NCBI GenBank assembly: GCA_027186245.1
Contig: CP114483.1
Span: 11,180,220 to 11,244,219 of the forward strand
DNA: 64,000 nucleotides
Source: Coriaria nepalensis
Taxonomy: Eukaryota; Streptophyta; Magnoliopsida; Cucurbitales; Coriariaceae
Direction of reading: 5' to 3'
Of the stretch, positions 39,066 through 50,633 are shown piece after piece. A program made the translations under genes and the position numbers. The number at the start of each line of letters is the position of its first letter. The first letter of the stretch is position 1. A model generated the notes under the pieces. That model had not been told where the DNA came from. It ran no database searches and saw nothing but the letters and a program-made list of their open reading frames with translations.

Positions 39066-39375
39066 CATATCATTAAATTATTTGAAAGCACGACGACCCA
39101 AATCTATGTTTGCATTTAAAACACGACTTTCATGCATAACTTGCAAATGATCTATTGAAGAAAACTATGCATTTTTTTAGCCTTAAAGTCGTATTATTGC
39201 GTCTCTTTTAGTCATTAAATCTCTCTAAATCACTTCGTACGAAATTCGCAGTTTAAACATGACTTTCGTGCATAACTTGCCGTTGATCGATTCAAGGCAA
39301 CAACGCATTTGTTTAGCCTTAAAATCATGTCATTGAGTCTCTTGTAGTCATGAAATCATTCTAAATTAATCCGTT

Positions 39376-40469
39376 CGAATTCTATTTTCGCCCTTCAAAC
39401 ATGATTTTCTTACATAACTTGCAATTAATCTATTGAAGACAACAATGCATTCCTTTAGCCTCAAAAGGCATGTCATTCAGTCTTTTCATGTCTTTAAATT
39501 GTTTGAAAGCACGTCGAACCAATTCTATGTTTGCATTTAAAACACGACTTTCATGCATAACTTGCAAATGATCTATTGAAGAAAACTATGCATTTTTTTA
39601 GCCTTAAAGTCGTATTATTGCGTCTCTTTTGGTCATTAAATCATTCAAAATCACTTCGAACGAAATTCGCAGTTTAAACATGACTTTCGTGCATAACTTG
39701 CCGTTGATCGATTCAAGGCAACAACGCATTTGTTTATCCTTAAAATCATGTCATTGAGTCTCTTGTAGTCATGAAATCATTCTAAATTAATCCGAACGAA
39801 TTCTATTTTCGCCCTTCAAACATGATTTTCTTACATAACTTGCAATTAATCTATTGAAGACAACAATGCATTCCTTTAGCCTTAAAAAGCATGTCATTCA
39901 GTCTTTTCATGTCATTAAATTGTTTGAAAGCACGTCGACCCAAATCTATGTTTGCATTTAAAACACGACTTTCATGCATAACTTGCAAATGATCTATTGA
40001 AGAAAACTATGCATTTTTTTAGCCCTAAAGTCGTATATTGCGTCTCTTTTAGTCATTAAATCATTCAAAATCACTTCGTACGAAATTCGCAGTTTAAACA
40101 TGACTTTCGTGCATAACTTGCCGTTGATCGATCCAAGGCAACAACGCATTTGTTTAGCCTTAAAATCATGTCATTGAGTCTCTTGTAGTCATGAAATCAT
40201 TCTAAATTAATTCGAACGAATTCTATTTTCGCCCTTCAAACAATATTTTCTTACATAACTTTCAGTTGATCTATTGAAGGCAACAATGCATTTGTTTAGC
40301 CTTAAAGTCATGTCATTCAGTCTTTTCATGTCTTTAAATTGTTTGAAAGCACGTCGAACCAATTCTATGTTTGCATTTAAAACACGACTTTCATGCATAA
40401 CTTGCAAATGATCTATTGAAGAAAACTATGCATTTTTTTAGCCTTAAAGTCGTATTATTGCGTCTCTTT
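39376..40469. repeat. Trimer block abutting the gap, with a mosaic monomer
   Basis: Two and a half trimers. The last complete one has an atypical B end (CAATATTTTC and ACTTTCAGTTGATC in place of CATGATTTTC and ACTTGCAATTAATC) and a C start that looks like B (see 40261-40310). The array then runs 56 bases into monomer A and stops at the N run. Confidence 0.8.
40261..40310. repeat. Mosaic monomer at a B/C junction
   Basis: The B 3' end reads TTCAGTTGATC, like the A end. The C 5' end reads GAAGGCAACAATGCATTTG then TTTAGCCTTAAAG, like a B start, before reverting to C at TGTCATTCAGTC. So the stretch looks like an A/B junction placed at a B/C position. Misaligned exchange or conversion one monomer out of register explains it. 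Its closeness to the gap means a read-level error cannot be excluded. Confidence 0.6.
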
Positions 40470-40569
40470 NNNNNNNNNNNNNNNNNNNNNNNNNNNNNNN
40501 NNNNNNNNNNNNNNNNNNNNNNNNNNNNNNNNNNNNNNNNNNNNNNNNNNNNNNNNNNNNNNNNNNNNN
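40470..40569. other. Assembly gap, 100 N
   Basis: Exactly 100 consecutive N. The left flank ends 56 bases into monomer A. The right flank begins at about position 86 of monomer C. Keeping the trimer in phase would need about 307 bp plus any whole number of 421-bp units, so 100 is not the true size but looks like the conventional placeholder for a gap of unknown length. The sequence on the two sides was probably joined by scaffolding rather than by reads. Confidence 0.98.
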
Positions 40570-43500
40570 GAACCAATTCTATGTTTGCATTTAGAACACT
40601 ACATTCATGCATAACTTGCAAATGATCTATTGAAGAAAACTATGCCTTTTTTTTTAGCCTGAAAGTCGTATTTTATGCGTCTCTTTTAGTCATTAAATCA
40701 TTCAAAATCACTTCGAACGAAATTCGCAGTTTAAACATGACTTTCGTGCATAACTTGCCGTTGATCGATTCAATGCAACAACGCATTTGTTTAGCCTTAA
40801 AATCATGTCATTGAGTCTCTTGTAGTCATGAAATCATTCTAAATTAATCCGAACGAATTCTATTTTCGCCCTTCAAACATGATTTTCTAACATAACTTGC
40901 AATTAATCTATTGAAGACAACAATGCATTCCTTTAGCCTTAAAAAGCATGTCATTCAGTCTTTTCATGTCATTAAATTGTTTGAAAGCACGTCCGAACCA
41001 ATTCTATGTTTGCATTTAAAACACGACTTTCTTGCATAACTTGCAAATGATCTATTGAAGAAAACTATGCATTTTTTTAGCCTTAAAGTCGTATTATTGC
41101 GTCTCTTTTAGTCATTAAATCATTCAAAATCACTTCGTACGAAATTCGCAGTTTAAACATGACTTTCGTGCATAACTTGCCGTTGATCGATTCAAGGCAA
41201 CAACGCATTTGTATAGCCTTAAAATCATGTCATTGAGTCACTTTTAGTCAGTAAATCATTCGAAATCAATTCAAACGAATTCTATTTTCGCATTTCAAAA
41301 ATGATTTTCTTACACAACTTGCAATTAATCTATTGAAGACAACAATGCATTCCTTTGGCCTTAAAAGGCATGTCATTCAGTCTTTTCATGTCTTTAAATT
41401 GTTTGAAAGCCGTCGAACCAATTATATGTTTGCGTTTAAAACACGACTTTCTATGCAAACTTGCAAATGATCTATTGAAGAAAACTATGCATTTTTTTAG
41501 CCTTAAAGTCGTATTATTACGTCTCTTTTAGTCATTAAATCATTCAAAATCACTTCGTACGAAATTCGCAGATTAAACATGACTTTCGGTGCATAACTTT
41601 CCGTGATCGATTCAAGGCAATAACGCATTTGTTTAGCCTTAAAATTATGTCATTGAGTCTCATGTAGTCATGAAATCATTCTAAATAGAATTCGAACGAA
41701 TTCTATTTTCGCCCTTCAAACATTATTTTCTTACATAACTTGTAATTAATCTATTGAAGACAACAATGCATTCCTTTAGCCTTAAAAAGCATGTCATTCA
41801 GTCTTTTCATGTCATTAAATTGTTTGAAACCACATCGAACCAATTCTATGTTGCATTTAGAACACGACTTTCATGCATAACTTGCAAAGTGATCTAATGA
41901 AGAAAACTATGCCTTTTTTTTAGCCTGAAAGTCGTATTATTGCGTCTCTTTTAGTCATTAAATTATTCTAAATCACTCCGAACGAAATTCGCAGTTTAAA
42001 CATGACTTTCGTGCATAACTTGCCGTTGATCGATTCAATGCAACAACGCATTTGTTTAGCCTTAAAATCATGTCATTGAGTCTCTTGTAGTCATGAATTC
42101 ATTCTAAATTAATCCGAACGAATTCTATTTTCGCCCTTCAAACATGATTTTCTTACATAACTTGCAATTAATCTATTGAAGACAACAATGCATTCCTTAG
42201 CCTTAAAAAGCATGTCATTCGTCTTTTCATGTCAATTAATTTGTTTGAAAGCACGTCGACCCAAATCTATGTTTGCATTAAAACACGACTTTCATGCATA
42301 ACTTGCAAATGATCTATTGAAGAAAACTATGCATTGTTTTAGCCTTAAAGTCGTATTCTTGCGTCTCTTTTAGTCATTTAATCATTCTAAAACACTTCGT
42401 ACGAAATTCGCAGTTTTAAACATGAATTTCGTGCATAACTAGCCGTTGATCGATTCAAGGCAACAACGCATTTGTTTAGCCTTAAAATCATGTCATTGAG
42501 TCTCTGTAGTCATGAAATCATTCTAAATTAATCCGAACGAATTCTATTTTCGCCCCTTCAAACATGATTTTCTTACATAACTTGCAAATAATCTATTGAA
42601 GACAACTTTGCATTCCTTTTGCGATAAAAGGCATGTGATTCAGTCTTTTCATGTCTTTAAATTGTTTGAAAGCACGTCGAACCAATTATATGTTTGCGTT
42701 TAAAACACGACTTTCATGGCATAACATGCAAATGTCTATTGAAGAAAACTATGCATTTTTTTTAGCCTTCAAGTCGTATTATTGCGTCTCCTTTAGTCAT
42801 TAAATCATTCAAAATCACTTCGTACGAAATTCGCAGTTTAAACATGACTTTCGTGCATAACTTGCCGTTGATCGATTCAAGGCAACAACGCATTTGTTTA
42901 GCCTTAAAATCATGTCATTGAGTCTCTTGTAGTCATGAAATTATTCTAAATTAATCCGAACGAATTCTATTTTCGCCCTTCAAATTAATCTATTGAAGAC
43001 AACAATGCATTCCTTTAGCCTTAAAAAGCATGTCATTCAGTCTTTTCATGTCATTAAATTGTCTGAAAGCACGTCGACCCAAATCTATGTTTGCATTTAA
43101 AACACGACTTTCATGCATAACTTGTGTTTTAGCCTTAAAGTCGTATTCTTGCGTCTCTTTTAGTCATTAAATCATTCTAAATCACTTCGTACGAAATTCG
43201 CAGTTTAAACATGACTTTCGTGCATAACTTGCCGTTGATCGATTCAAGGCAACAACGCCATTTGTTTAGCCTTAAAATCATGTCATTGAGTCTCTTGTAG
43301 TCATGAAATCATTCTAAATTAATCCGAACGAATTCTATTTTCGCCCTTCAAACATGATTTTCTTACATAACTTGCAAATAATCTATTGAAGACAACAATG
43401 CATTCCTTTGGCCTTAAAAGGCATGTCATTCAGTCTTTTCATGTCTTTAAATTGTTTGATAGCATGTCGAACCAATTATATGTTTTGCGTTTAAAACACG

Positions 43501-45452
43501 ACTTTCATGCATAACTTGCAAATGTCTATTGAAGAAAACTATGAATTTTTTAGCCTTAAGTCGTATTATTGCGTCTCTTTTAGTCATTAAATCATTCAAA
43601 ATCAACTTCGTACGAAATTCGCAGTTTAAACATGACTTTCGTGCATAACTTGCCGTTGATCGATTCAAGGCAACAACGCAATTGTTTAGCCTTAAAATCA
43701 TGTCATAGAGTGTCTTGTAGTCATGAAACATTCTAAATTATTCGAACGAATTCTATTTTCGCCCTTCAAACATGATTTCTTACATAAACTTGCAATTAAT
43801 CTATTGAAGACAACAATGCATTCCTTTAGCCTTAAAAAGGCATGTCATTCAGTCTTTTCATGTCATTAAATTGTTTGAAAGCACGTCGAACCAAATTTAT
43901 GTTTCCATTTAAAACAGGACTTTCATGCATAACTTGCAAATGATCTATTGAAGGAAAACTATGCATTTTTTTAGCCTTAAAGGTCGTATTATTACGTCTC
44001 TTTTAGTCATTTAAATCATTCAAAATCACTTCGTACGAAATTCGCAGTTTAAACTTGACTTTCGTGCATAACTTTCCGTTGATCGATTCAAGGCAATAAC
44101 GCATTTGTTTAGCCTAAAAATTATGTCATTGAGTCTCTTGTAGTCATGAAATCATTCTAAATTAATTCGAACGAATTCTATTTTCGCCCTTCAAACATGA
44201 TTTACTTACATAACTTGTAATTAATCTATTGAAGACAACAATGCATTCCTTTAGCCTTAAAAAGCATGTCATTCAGTCTTTTCATGTAATAAATTGTTTG
44301 AAACCACATCGAACCAATTCTATGTTTGCATTTAGAACACGACTTTCATGCATAATTTGCAATTGATCAATTGATGGCAACTATGCATTTTTTTAGCCTG
44401 AAAGTCGTATTATTGCGTCTCTTTTAGTCATTAAATCATTCAAAATCACTTCGAACGAAATTCGCAGTTTAAACATGACTTTCGTGCATAACTTGCCGTT
44501 GATCGATTCAATGCAACAACGCATTTGTTTAGCCTTAAAATCATGTCATTGAGTCTCTTGTAGTCTTGATATCATTCTAAATTAATCCGAAACGTAATTC
44601 TATTTTCTCCCTTCATACATGATTTTCTTACATAACTTGCAATTAATCTATTGAAGACAACAATGCATTCCTTTAGCCTTAAAAAGCATGTCATTCAGTC
44701 TTTTCATGTCATTAAATTGTTTGTAAGCACGTTGGACCAAGTCTATGTTTGCATTTAAAAACACGACTTTCATGCATAACTAGCAAATGATCTATTGAAG
44801 AAAACTATGCATTGTTTTAGCCTTAAGTCGTATTCTTGCGTCTCTTTTAGTCAATTAAATCATTCTAAAATCACATCGTACGAAATTCGCAGTTTAAACA
44901 TGACTTACGTGCATATCTTGCCGTTGATCGATTCAAGGCAACAACGCAATTTGTTTAGCCTTAAAATCATGTCATTGAGTCTCTTGTAGTCATGATATCA
45001 TTCTAAATAAATCCGAACGAATTCTATTTTCGCCCTTCAAACATGATTTTCTTACATAACTTGCAAATAATCTATTGAAGACAACAATGCATTCCCTTTG
45101 CCTTAAAAGGCATGTCATTCAGTCTTTTCATGTCTTTAATTGTTTGAAAGCACGTCGAACCAATTATATGTTTGCGTTTTAAAACACGACTTTCATGCAT
45201 AACTTGCAAATGATCTATTGAAGAAAACTATGCATTTTTTTAGCCTTAAAGTCGTATTATATGCGTCTCTTTAGTCATTAATATCATTCAAAATCACTTC
45301 GTACGAAATTCGCAGTTTAAACATGACTTTCGTGCATAACTTGCCGTTGATCGATTCAAGGCAACAACGCATTTGTTTAGCCTTAAAATCATGTCAATAG
45401 AGTCTCTTGTAGTCATGATATTATTCTAAATCAATTCGAACGAATTCTATTT
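40570..45452. repeat. Indel-rich, probably unpolished copy of 50634-55551
   Basis: Trimer-by-trimer the same variant order as 50634-55551, but with dozens of scattered one-base insertions and losses. Examples: GTCCGAACC near 40992, TTTCGGTGCATAAC near 41586, ATTCCTTAGCC near 42193, ACGCCATTTG near 43256 and GAAGGAAAAC near 43952. Two larger losses occur, 25 bp at 42984 and 29 bp at 43124. The net length is 35 bp shorter than its match. Indel frequency drops to none after about 45452. This pattern is typical of long-read sequence at a contig end with little consensus support, and the segment starts exactly at the N run. True decay of an old block is the less likely alternative. Confidence 0.8.
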
Positions 45453-48400
45453 CGCCCTTCAAACATGATTTTCTTACATAACTTGCAATTAATCTATTGA
45501 AGACAACAATGCATTCCTTTAGCCTTAAAAAGCATGTCATTCAGTCTTTTCATGTCATTAAATTGTTTGAAAGCACGTCGACCCAAATCTATGTTTGCAT
45601 TTAAAACACGACTTTCATGCATAACTTGCAAATGATCTATTGAAGAAAACTATGCATTGTTTTAGCCTTAAAGTCGTATTCTTGCGTCTCTTTTAGTCAT
45701 TAAATCATTCTAAATCACTTCGTACGAAATTCGCAGTTTAAACATGACTTTCGTGCATAACTTGCCGTTGATCGATTCAAGGCAACAACGCATTTGTTTA
45801 GCCTTAAAATCATGTCATTGAGTCTCTTGTAGTCATGAAATCATTCTAAATTAATCCGAACGAATTCTATTTTCGCCCTTCAAACATGATTTTCTTACAT
45901 AACTTTCAAATAATCTATTGAAGACAACAATGCATTCCTTTGGCCTTAAAAGGCATGTCATTCAGTCTTTTCATGTCTTTAAATTGTTTGAAAGCACGTC
46001 GAACCAATTATATGTTTGCGTTTAAAACACGACTTTCATGCATAACTTGCAAATGATCTATTGAAGAAAACTATGAATTTTTTAGCCTTAAAGTCGTATT
46101 ATTGCGTCTCTTTTAGTCATTAAATCATTCAAAATCACTTCGTACGAAATTCGCAGTTTAAACATGACTTTCGTGCATAACTTGCCGTTGATCGATTCAA
46201 GGCAACAACGCACTTGTTTAGCCTTAAAATCATGTCATTGAGTCTCTTGTAGTCATGAAATCATTCTAAATTAATTCGAACGAATTCTATTTTCGCCCTT
46301 CAAACATGATTTTCTTACATAACTTGCAATTAATCTATTGAAGACAACAATGCATTCCTTTAGCCTTAAAAAGCATGTCATTCAGTCTTTTCATGTCATT
46401 AAATTGTTTGAAAGCACGTCGAACCAAATCTATGTTTCCATTTAAAACAGGACTTTCATGCATAACTTGCAAATGATCTATTGAAGAAAACTATGCATTT
46501 TTTTAGCCTTAAAGTCGTATTATTACGTCTCTTTTAGTCATTAAATCATTCAAAATCACTTCGTACGAAATTCGCAGTTTAAACATGACTTTCGTGCATA
46601 ACTTTCCGTTGATCGATTCAAGGCAATAACGCATTTGTTTAGCCTTAAAATTATGTCATTGAGTCGCTTGTAGTCATGAAATCATTCTAAATTAATTCGA
46701 ACGAATTCTATTTTCGCCCTTGAAACATGACTTTCTTACATAACTTGCAACTAATCTTCAACAATGCGTTCCTTTAGCCTTAAAAGGCATGTCATTCAGT
46801 CTTTTCATGTCTTTAAATTGCTTAAAAGCACGTCGAACCAATTCTATGTTTGCATTTAAAACACGACTTTCATGCATAACTTGCAAATCATCTGTTGAAG
46901 AAAACTATGCATTTTATAGCCTTAAAGTCGTATTATTGCGTCTCTTTTGGTCATTAAATCATTCAAAATCACTTGGAACGAAATTCGCAGTTTAAACATG
47001 ACTTTCGTGCATAACTTTCCGTTGATCGATTCAAGGCAACAACGCATTTGTTTAGCCTTAAAATCATGTCATTGAGTCTCTTGTAGTCATGAAATCATTC
47101 TAAATTAATTCGAACGAATTCTATTTTCGCCCTTCAAACATGATTTTCTTACATAACTTGCAATTAATCTATTGAAGACAACAATGCATTCCTTTAGCCT
47201 TAAAAAGCATGTCATTCAGTCTTTTCATGTCATTAAATTGTTTGAAAGCACATCGAACCAATTCTATGTTTGTATTTAAAACACGAATCTCATGCATAAC
47301 TTGCAAATGATCTATTGAAGAAAACTATGCATTTTTTTAGCCTTAAATTCGTTTTAAGGCGTCTCTTTTAGGCATTAAATCATTCAAAATCACTTCGAAC
47401 GAAATTCGCAGTTTGAACATGACTTTCATGCATAACTTGCCGTTGATCGATTCAAGGCAACAACGCATTTGTTTAGCCTTAAAATCATGTCATTGAGTCT
47501 CTTGTAGTCATGAAATCATTCTAAATTAATCCGAACGAATTCTATTTTCGCCCTTCAAACATGATTTTCTTACATAACTTGCAATTAATCTATTGAGGAC
47601 AACAATGCATTCCTTTAGCCTTAAAAAGCATGTCATTCAGTCTTTTCATGTCATTAAATTGTTTGAAAGCACGTCGAACCAAATCTATGTTTGCATTTAA
47701 AACACGACTTTCATGCATAACTTGCAAATGATCTATTGAAGAAAACTATTCATTTTTTTAGCCATAAAGTCGTATTATTGCATCTCTTTTAGTCATTAAA
47801 TCATTCAAAATCACTTCGAACGAAATTCGCAGTTTGAACATGACTTTCATGCATAACTTGCCGTTGATCGATTCAAGGCAACAACGCATTTGTTTAGCCT
47901 TAAAATCATGTCATTGAGTCTCTTGTAGTCATGAAATCATTCTAAATTAATCCGAACGAATTCTATTTTCGCCCTTCAAACATGATTTTCTTACATAACT
48001 TGCAATTAATCTATTGAGGACAACAATGCATTCCTTTAGCCTTAAAAAGCATGTCATTCAGTCTTTTCATGTCATTAAATTGTTTGAAAGCACGTCGAAC
48101 CAAATCTATGTTTGCATTTAAAACACGACTTTCATGCATAACTTGCAAATGATCTATTGAAGAAAACTATTCATTTTTTTAGCCATAAAGTCGTATTATT
48201 GCGTCTCTTTTAGTCATTAAATCATTCAAAATCACTCCGTACGAAATTCGCAGTTTAAACATGACTTTCGTGCATAACTTGCCGTTGATCGATTCAAAGC
48301 AACAACGCATTTGTTTAGCCTTAAAATCATGTCATTGAGTCTCTTGTAGTCATGAAATCATTCTAGATTAATACGAACGAATTCTATTTTCGCGATTCAA

Positions 48401-48686
48401 ACATGATTTTCTTACATAACTTGCAAATAATCTATTGAAGACAACAATGCATTCCTTTAGCCTTAAAAGGCATGTCATTCAGTCATTTCATGTCTTTAAA
48501 TTGTTTGAAAGCACGTCGAACCAATTATATGTTTGCATTTAAAACACGACTTTCAGGCATAACTTGCAAATGATCTATTGAAGAAAACTATGCATTTTTT
48601 TAGCCTTAAAGTCGTATTATTGCGTCTCTTTTTGTCATTAAATCATTCAAAATCACTTCGAACGAAATTCGCAGTTTAAACATGAC
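45453..48686. repeat. Left copy, clean part of the 10.1-kb duplication
   Basis: By eye identical to 55552-58785 at an offset of 10,099 bp (24 trimers). Shared rare features include a 7-base loss at 46751, GTTTTAAGGCGTC with TTTAGGCATT near 47350, two consecutive trimers with ACTATTCATTTTTTTAGCC, and TTTCAGGCATAAC near 48552. The identity ends at 48687, where this copy has T and the other G (ATGACTTTCG against ATGACGTTCG). Confidence 0.88.
46751..46765. repeat. 7-base loss at a B/C junction, left copy
   Basis: Reads CTAATCTTCAACAATGC where the norm is TTAATCTATTGAAGACAAC then AATGC. The TATTGAAG box that opens monomer C is lost. The same change is present 10,099 bp downstream. Confidence 0.85.
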
Positions 48687-50633
48687 TTTCGTGCATAACT
48701 TGCCGTTGATCGATTCAAGGCAACAACGCATTTGTTTAGCCTTAAAATCATGTCATTGAGTCTCTTGTAGTCATGAAATCATTCTAAATTAATCCGAACG
48801 AATTCTATTTTCGCCCTTCAAACATGATTTTCTTACATAACTTGCAAATAATCTATTGAAGACATCAATGCATTCCTTTGGCCTTAAAAGGCATGTCATT
48901 CAGTCTTTTCATGTCCTTAAATTGTTTGAAAGCACGTCGAACCAATTCTATGTTTGCATTTAAAACACGACTTTCATGCATAACTTGCAAATGATCTATT
49001 GAAGAAAACTATGCATTTTTTTAGCCTTAAAGTCGTATTATTGCGTCTCTTTTAGTCATTAAATCATTCAAAATCACTTCGTACGAAATTCACAGTTTAA
49101 ACATGACTTTCGTGCATAACTTGCCGTTGATAGATCCAAGGCAACAACGCATTTGTTTAGCCCTAAAATCATGTCATTGAGTCTCTTGTAGTCATGAAAT
49201 AATTCTAAATTAATTCGAACGAATTCTATTTTCGCCCTTCAAACATGATTTTCTTACATAACTTGCAATTAATCTATTGAAGACAACAATGCATTCCTTT
49301 AGCCTTAAAAGGCATGTCATTCTGTCTTTTCATGTCCTTAAATTGTTTGAAAGCACGTCGAACCAATTCTATGTTTGCATTTAAAACACGACTTTCTTGC
49401 ATAACTTGCAAATGATCTATTGAAGAAAACTATGCATTTTTTTAGCCTTAAAGTCGTATTATTGCGTCTCTTTTAGTCATTAAATCATTCAAAATCACTT
49501 CGAACGAAATTCGCAGTTTAAACATGACTTTCGTGCATAACTTGCCGTTGATCGATTCAAGGCAACAACGCATTTGTTTAGCCTTAAAATCATGTCATTG
49601 AGTCTCTTGTAGTCATGAAATCATTCTAAATTAATCCGAACGAATTCTATTTTCGCCCTTCAAACATGATTTTCTTACATAACTTGCAATTAATCTATTG
49701 AAGACAACAATGCATTCCTTTAGCCTTAAAGAGCATGTTATTCAGTCTTTTCATGTCTTTAAATTGTTTGAAAGCACGTCGAACCAATTCTATGTTTGCA
49801 TTTAAAACACGACTTTCATGCATAACTTGCAAATGATCTATTGAAGAAAACTATGCATTTTTTTAGCCTTAAAGTCGTATTATTGCGTCTCTTTTAGTCA
49901 TTAAATCATTCAAAATCACTTCGTACGAAATTCGCAGTTTAAAAATGACTTTCGTGCATAACTTGCCGTTGATCGATCCAAGGCAACAACGCATTTGTTT
50001 AGCCTTAAAATCATGTCATTGAGTCTCTTGTAGTCATGAAATCATTCTAAATTAATTCGAACGAATTCTATTTTCGCCCTTCAAACATGATTTTCTTACA
50101 TAACTTGTAATTAATCTATTGAAGACAACAATGCATTCCTTTAGCCTTAAAAAGCATGTCATTCAGTCTTTTCATGTCATTAAATTGTTTGAAACCACAT
50201 CGAACCAATTCTATGTTTGCATTTAGAACACGACTTTCATGCATAACTTGCAAATGATCTATTGAAGAAAACTATGCCTTTTTTTTAGCCTGAAAGTCGT
50301 ATTATTGCGTCTCTTTTAGTCATTAAATCATTCAAAATCACTTCGTACGAAATTCGCAGTTTAAACATGACTTTCGTGCATAACTTGCCGTTGATCGATT
50401 CAAAGCAACAACGCATTTGTTTAGCCTTAAAATCATGTCATTGAGTCTCTTGTAGTCATGAAATCATTCTAAATTAATCCGAACGAATTCTATTTTCGCC
50501 CTTCAAACATGATTTTCTTACATAACTTGCAATTAATCTATTGAAGACAACAATGCATTCCTTTAGCCTTAAAAAGCATGTCATTCAGTCTTTTCATGTC
50601 ATTAAATTGTTTGAAACCACATCGAACCAATTC
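48687..50633. repeat. Trimer block between the two copies of the 10.1-kb duplication
   Basis: About four and a half trimers, mostly of the common forms, linking the end of the left copy to the start of the right copy. The B/C junction near 48850 (CAAATAATC, GACATCAATG, TTTGGCC) recurs near 51380. No gene or insertion. Confidence 0.8.

Larger units (their letters stand above)
34035..39375. repeat. Seven-trimer tandem duplication, 2947-bp period
   Basis: Copies at about 34035-36430 and 36982-39375. The left edge is sharp: AAGCACGTCGAATCAATTA at 34035 and 36982, with different sequence just upstream. Other shared markers are GCGTAACTTGCC (34221 and 37168), AAAACCATGC (35373 and 38320), and TAAATCTCTCTAAATC in A near 36275 and 39220. 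The copies diverge at the next B monomer (AATCCGAACG against AATCCGTTCG). The right copy also holds a mosaic C monomer at about 39031-39065 that the left copy lacks. Confidence 0.85.
1..40469. repeat. Satellite array, left of the gap (421-bp A-B-C trimer)
   Basis: Continuous head-to-tail tandem array. The anchor TATTGAAGAAAACTATGCAT recurs at 1, 422, 843 and 1263 and onward at about 420-422 bp steps. Each period contains three related monomers in the fixed order A, B, C, all in one orientation. I saw no inversion, no inserted transposon and no non-satellite spacer. Base composition is AT-rich. Single-base variants, mainly T-tract length (7 or 8 T in monomer A) and scattered substitutions, distinguish the copies and show block duplications annotated separately. 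Family knowledge: uniform megabase-type arrays with multimeric units are typical of centromeric or pericentromeric heterochromatin in eukaryotes. The genomic location here is inference. I do not recognise the monomer as a named family. Confidence 0.97.

Noticed and set aside
40391..40625. ORFs spanning the N run on both strands
   Set aside because: They are open only because N codons are not stops. No sequence evidence supports them.
43447..43731. Antisense ORF of 94 codons, the longest in the window
   Set aside because: It lies in the indel-rich segment and exists because single-base indels shift out stops found in the clean copy about 10 kb downstream. It is satellite sequence, not a gene.
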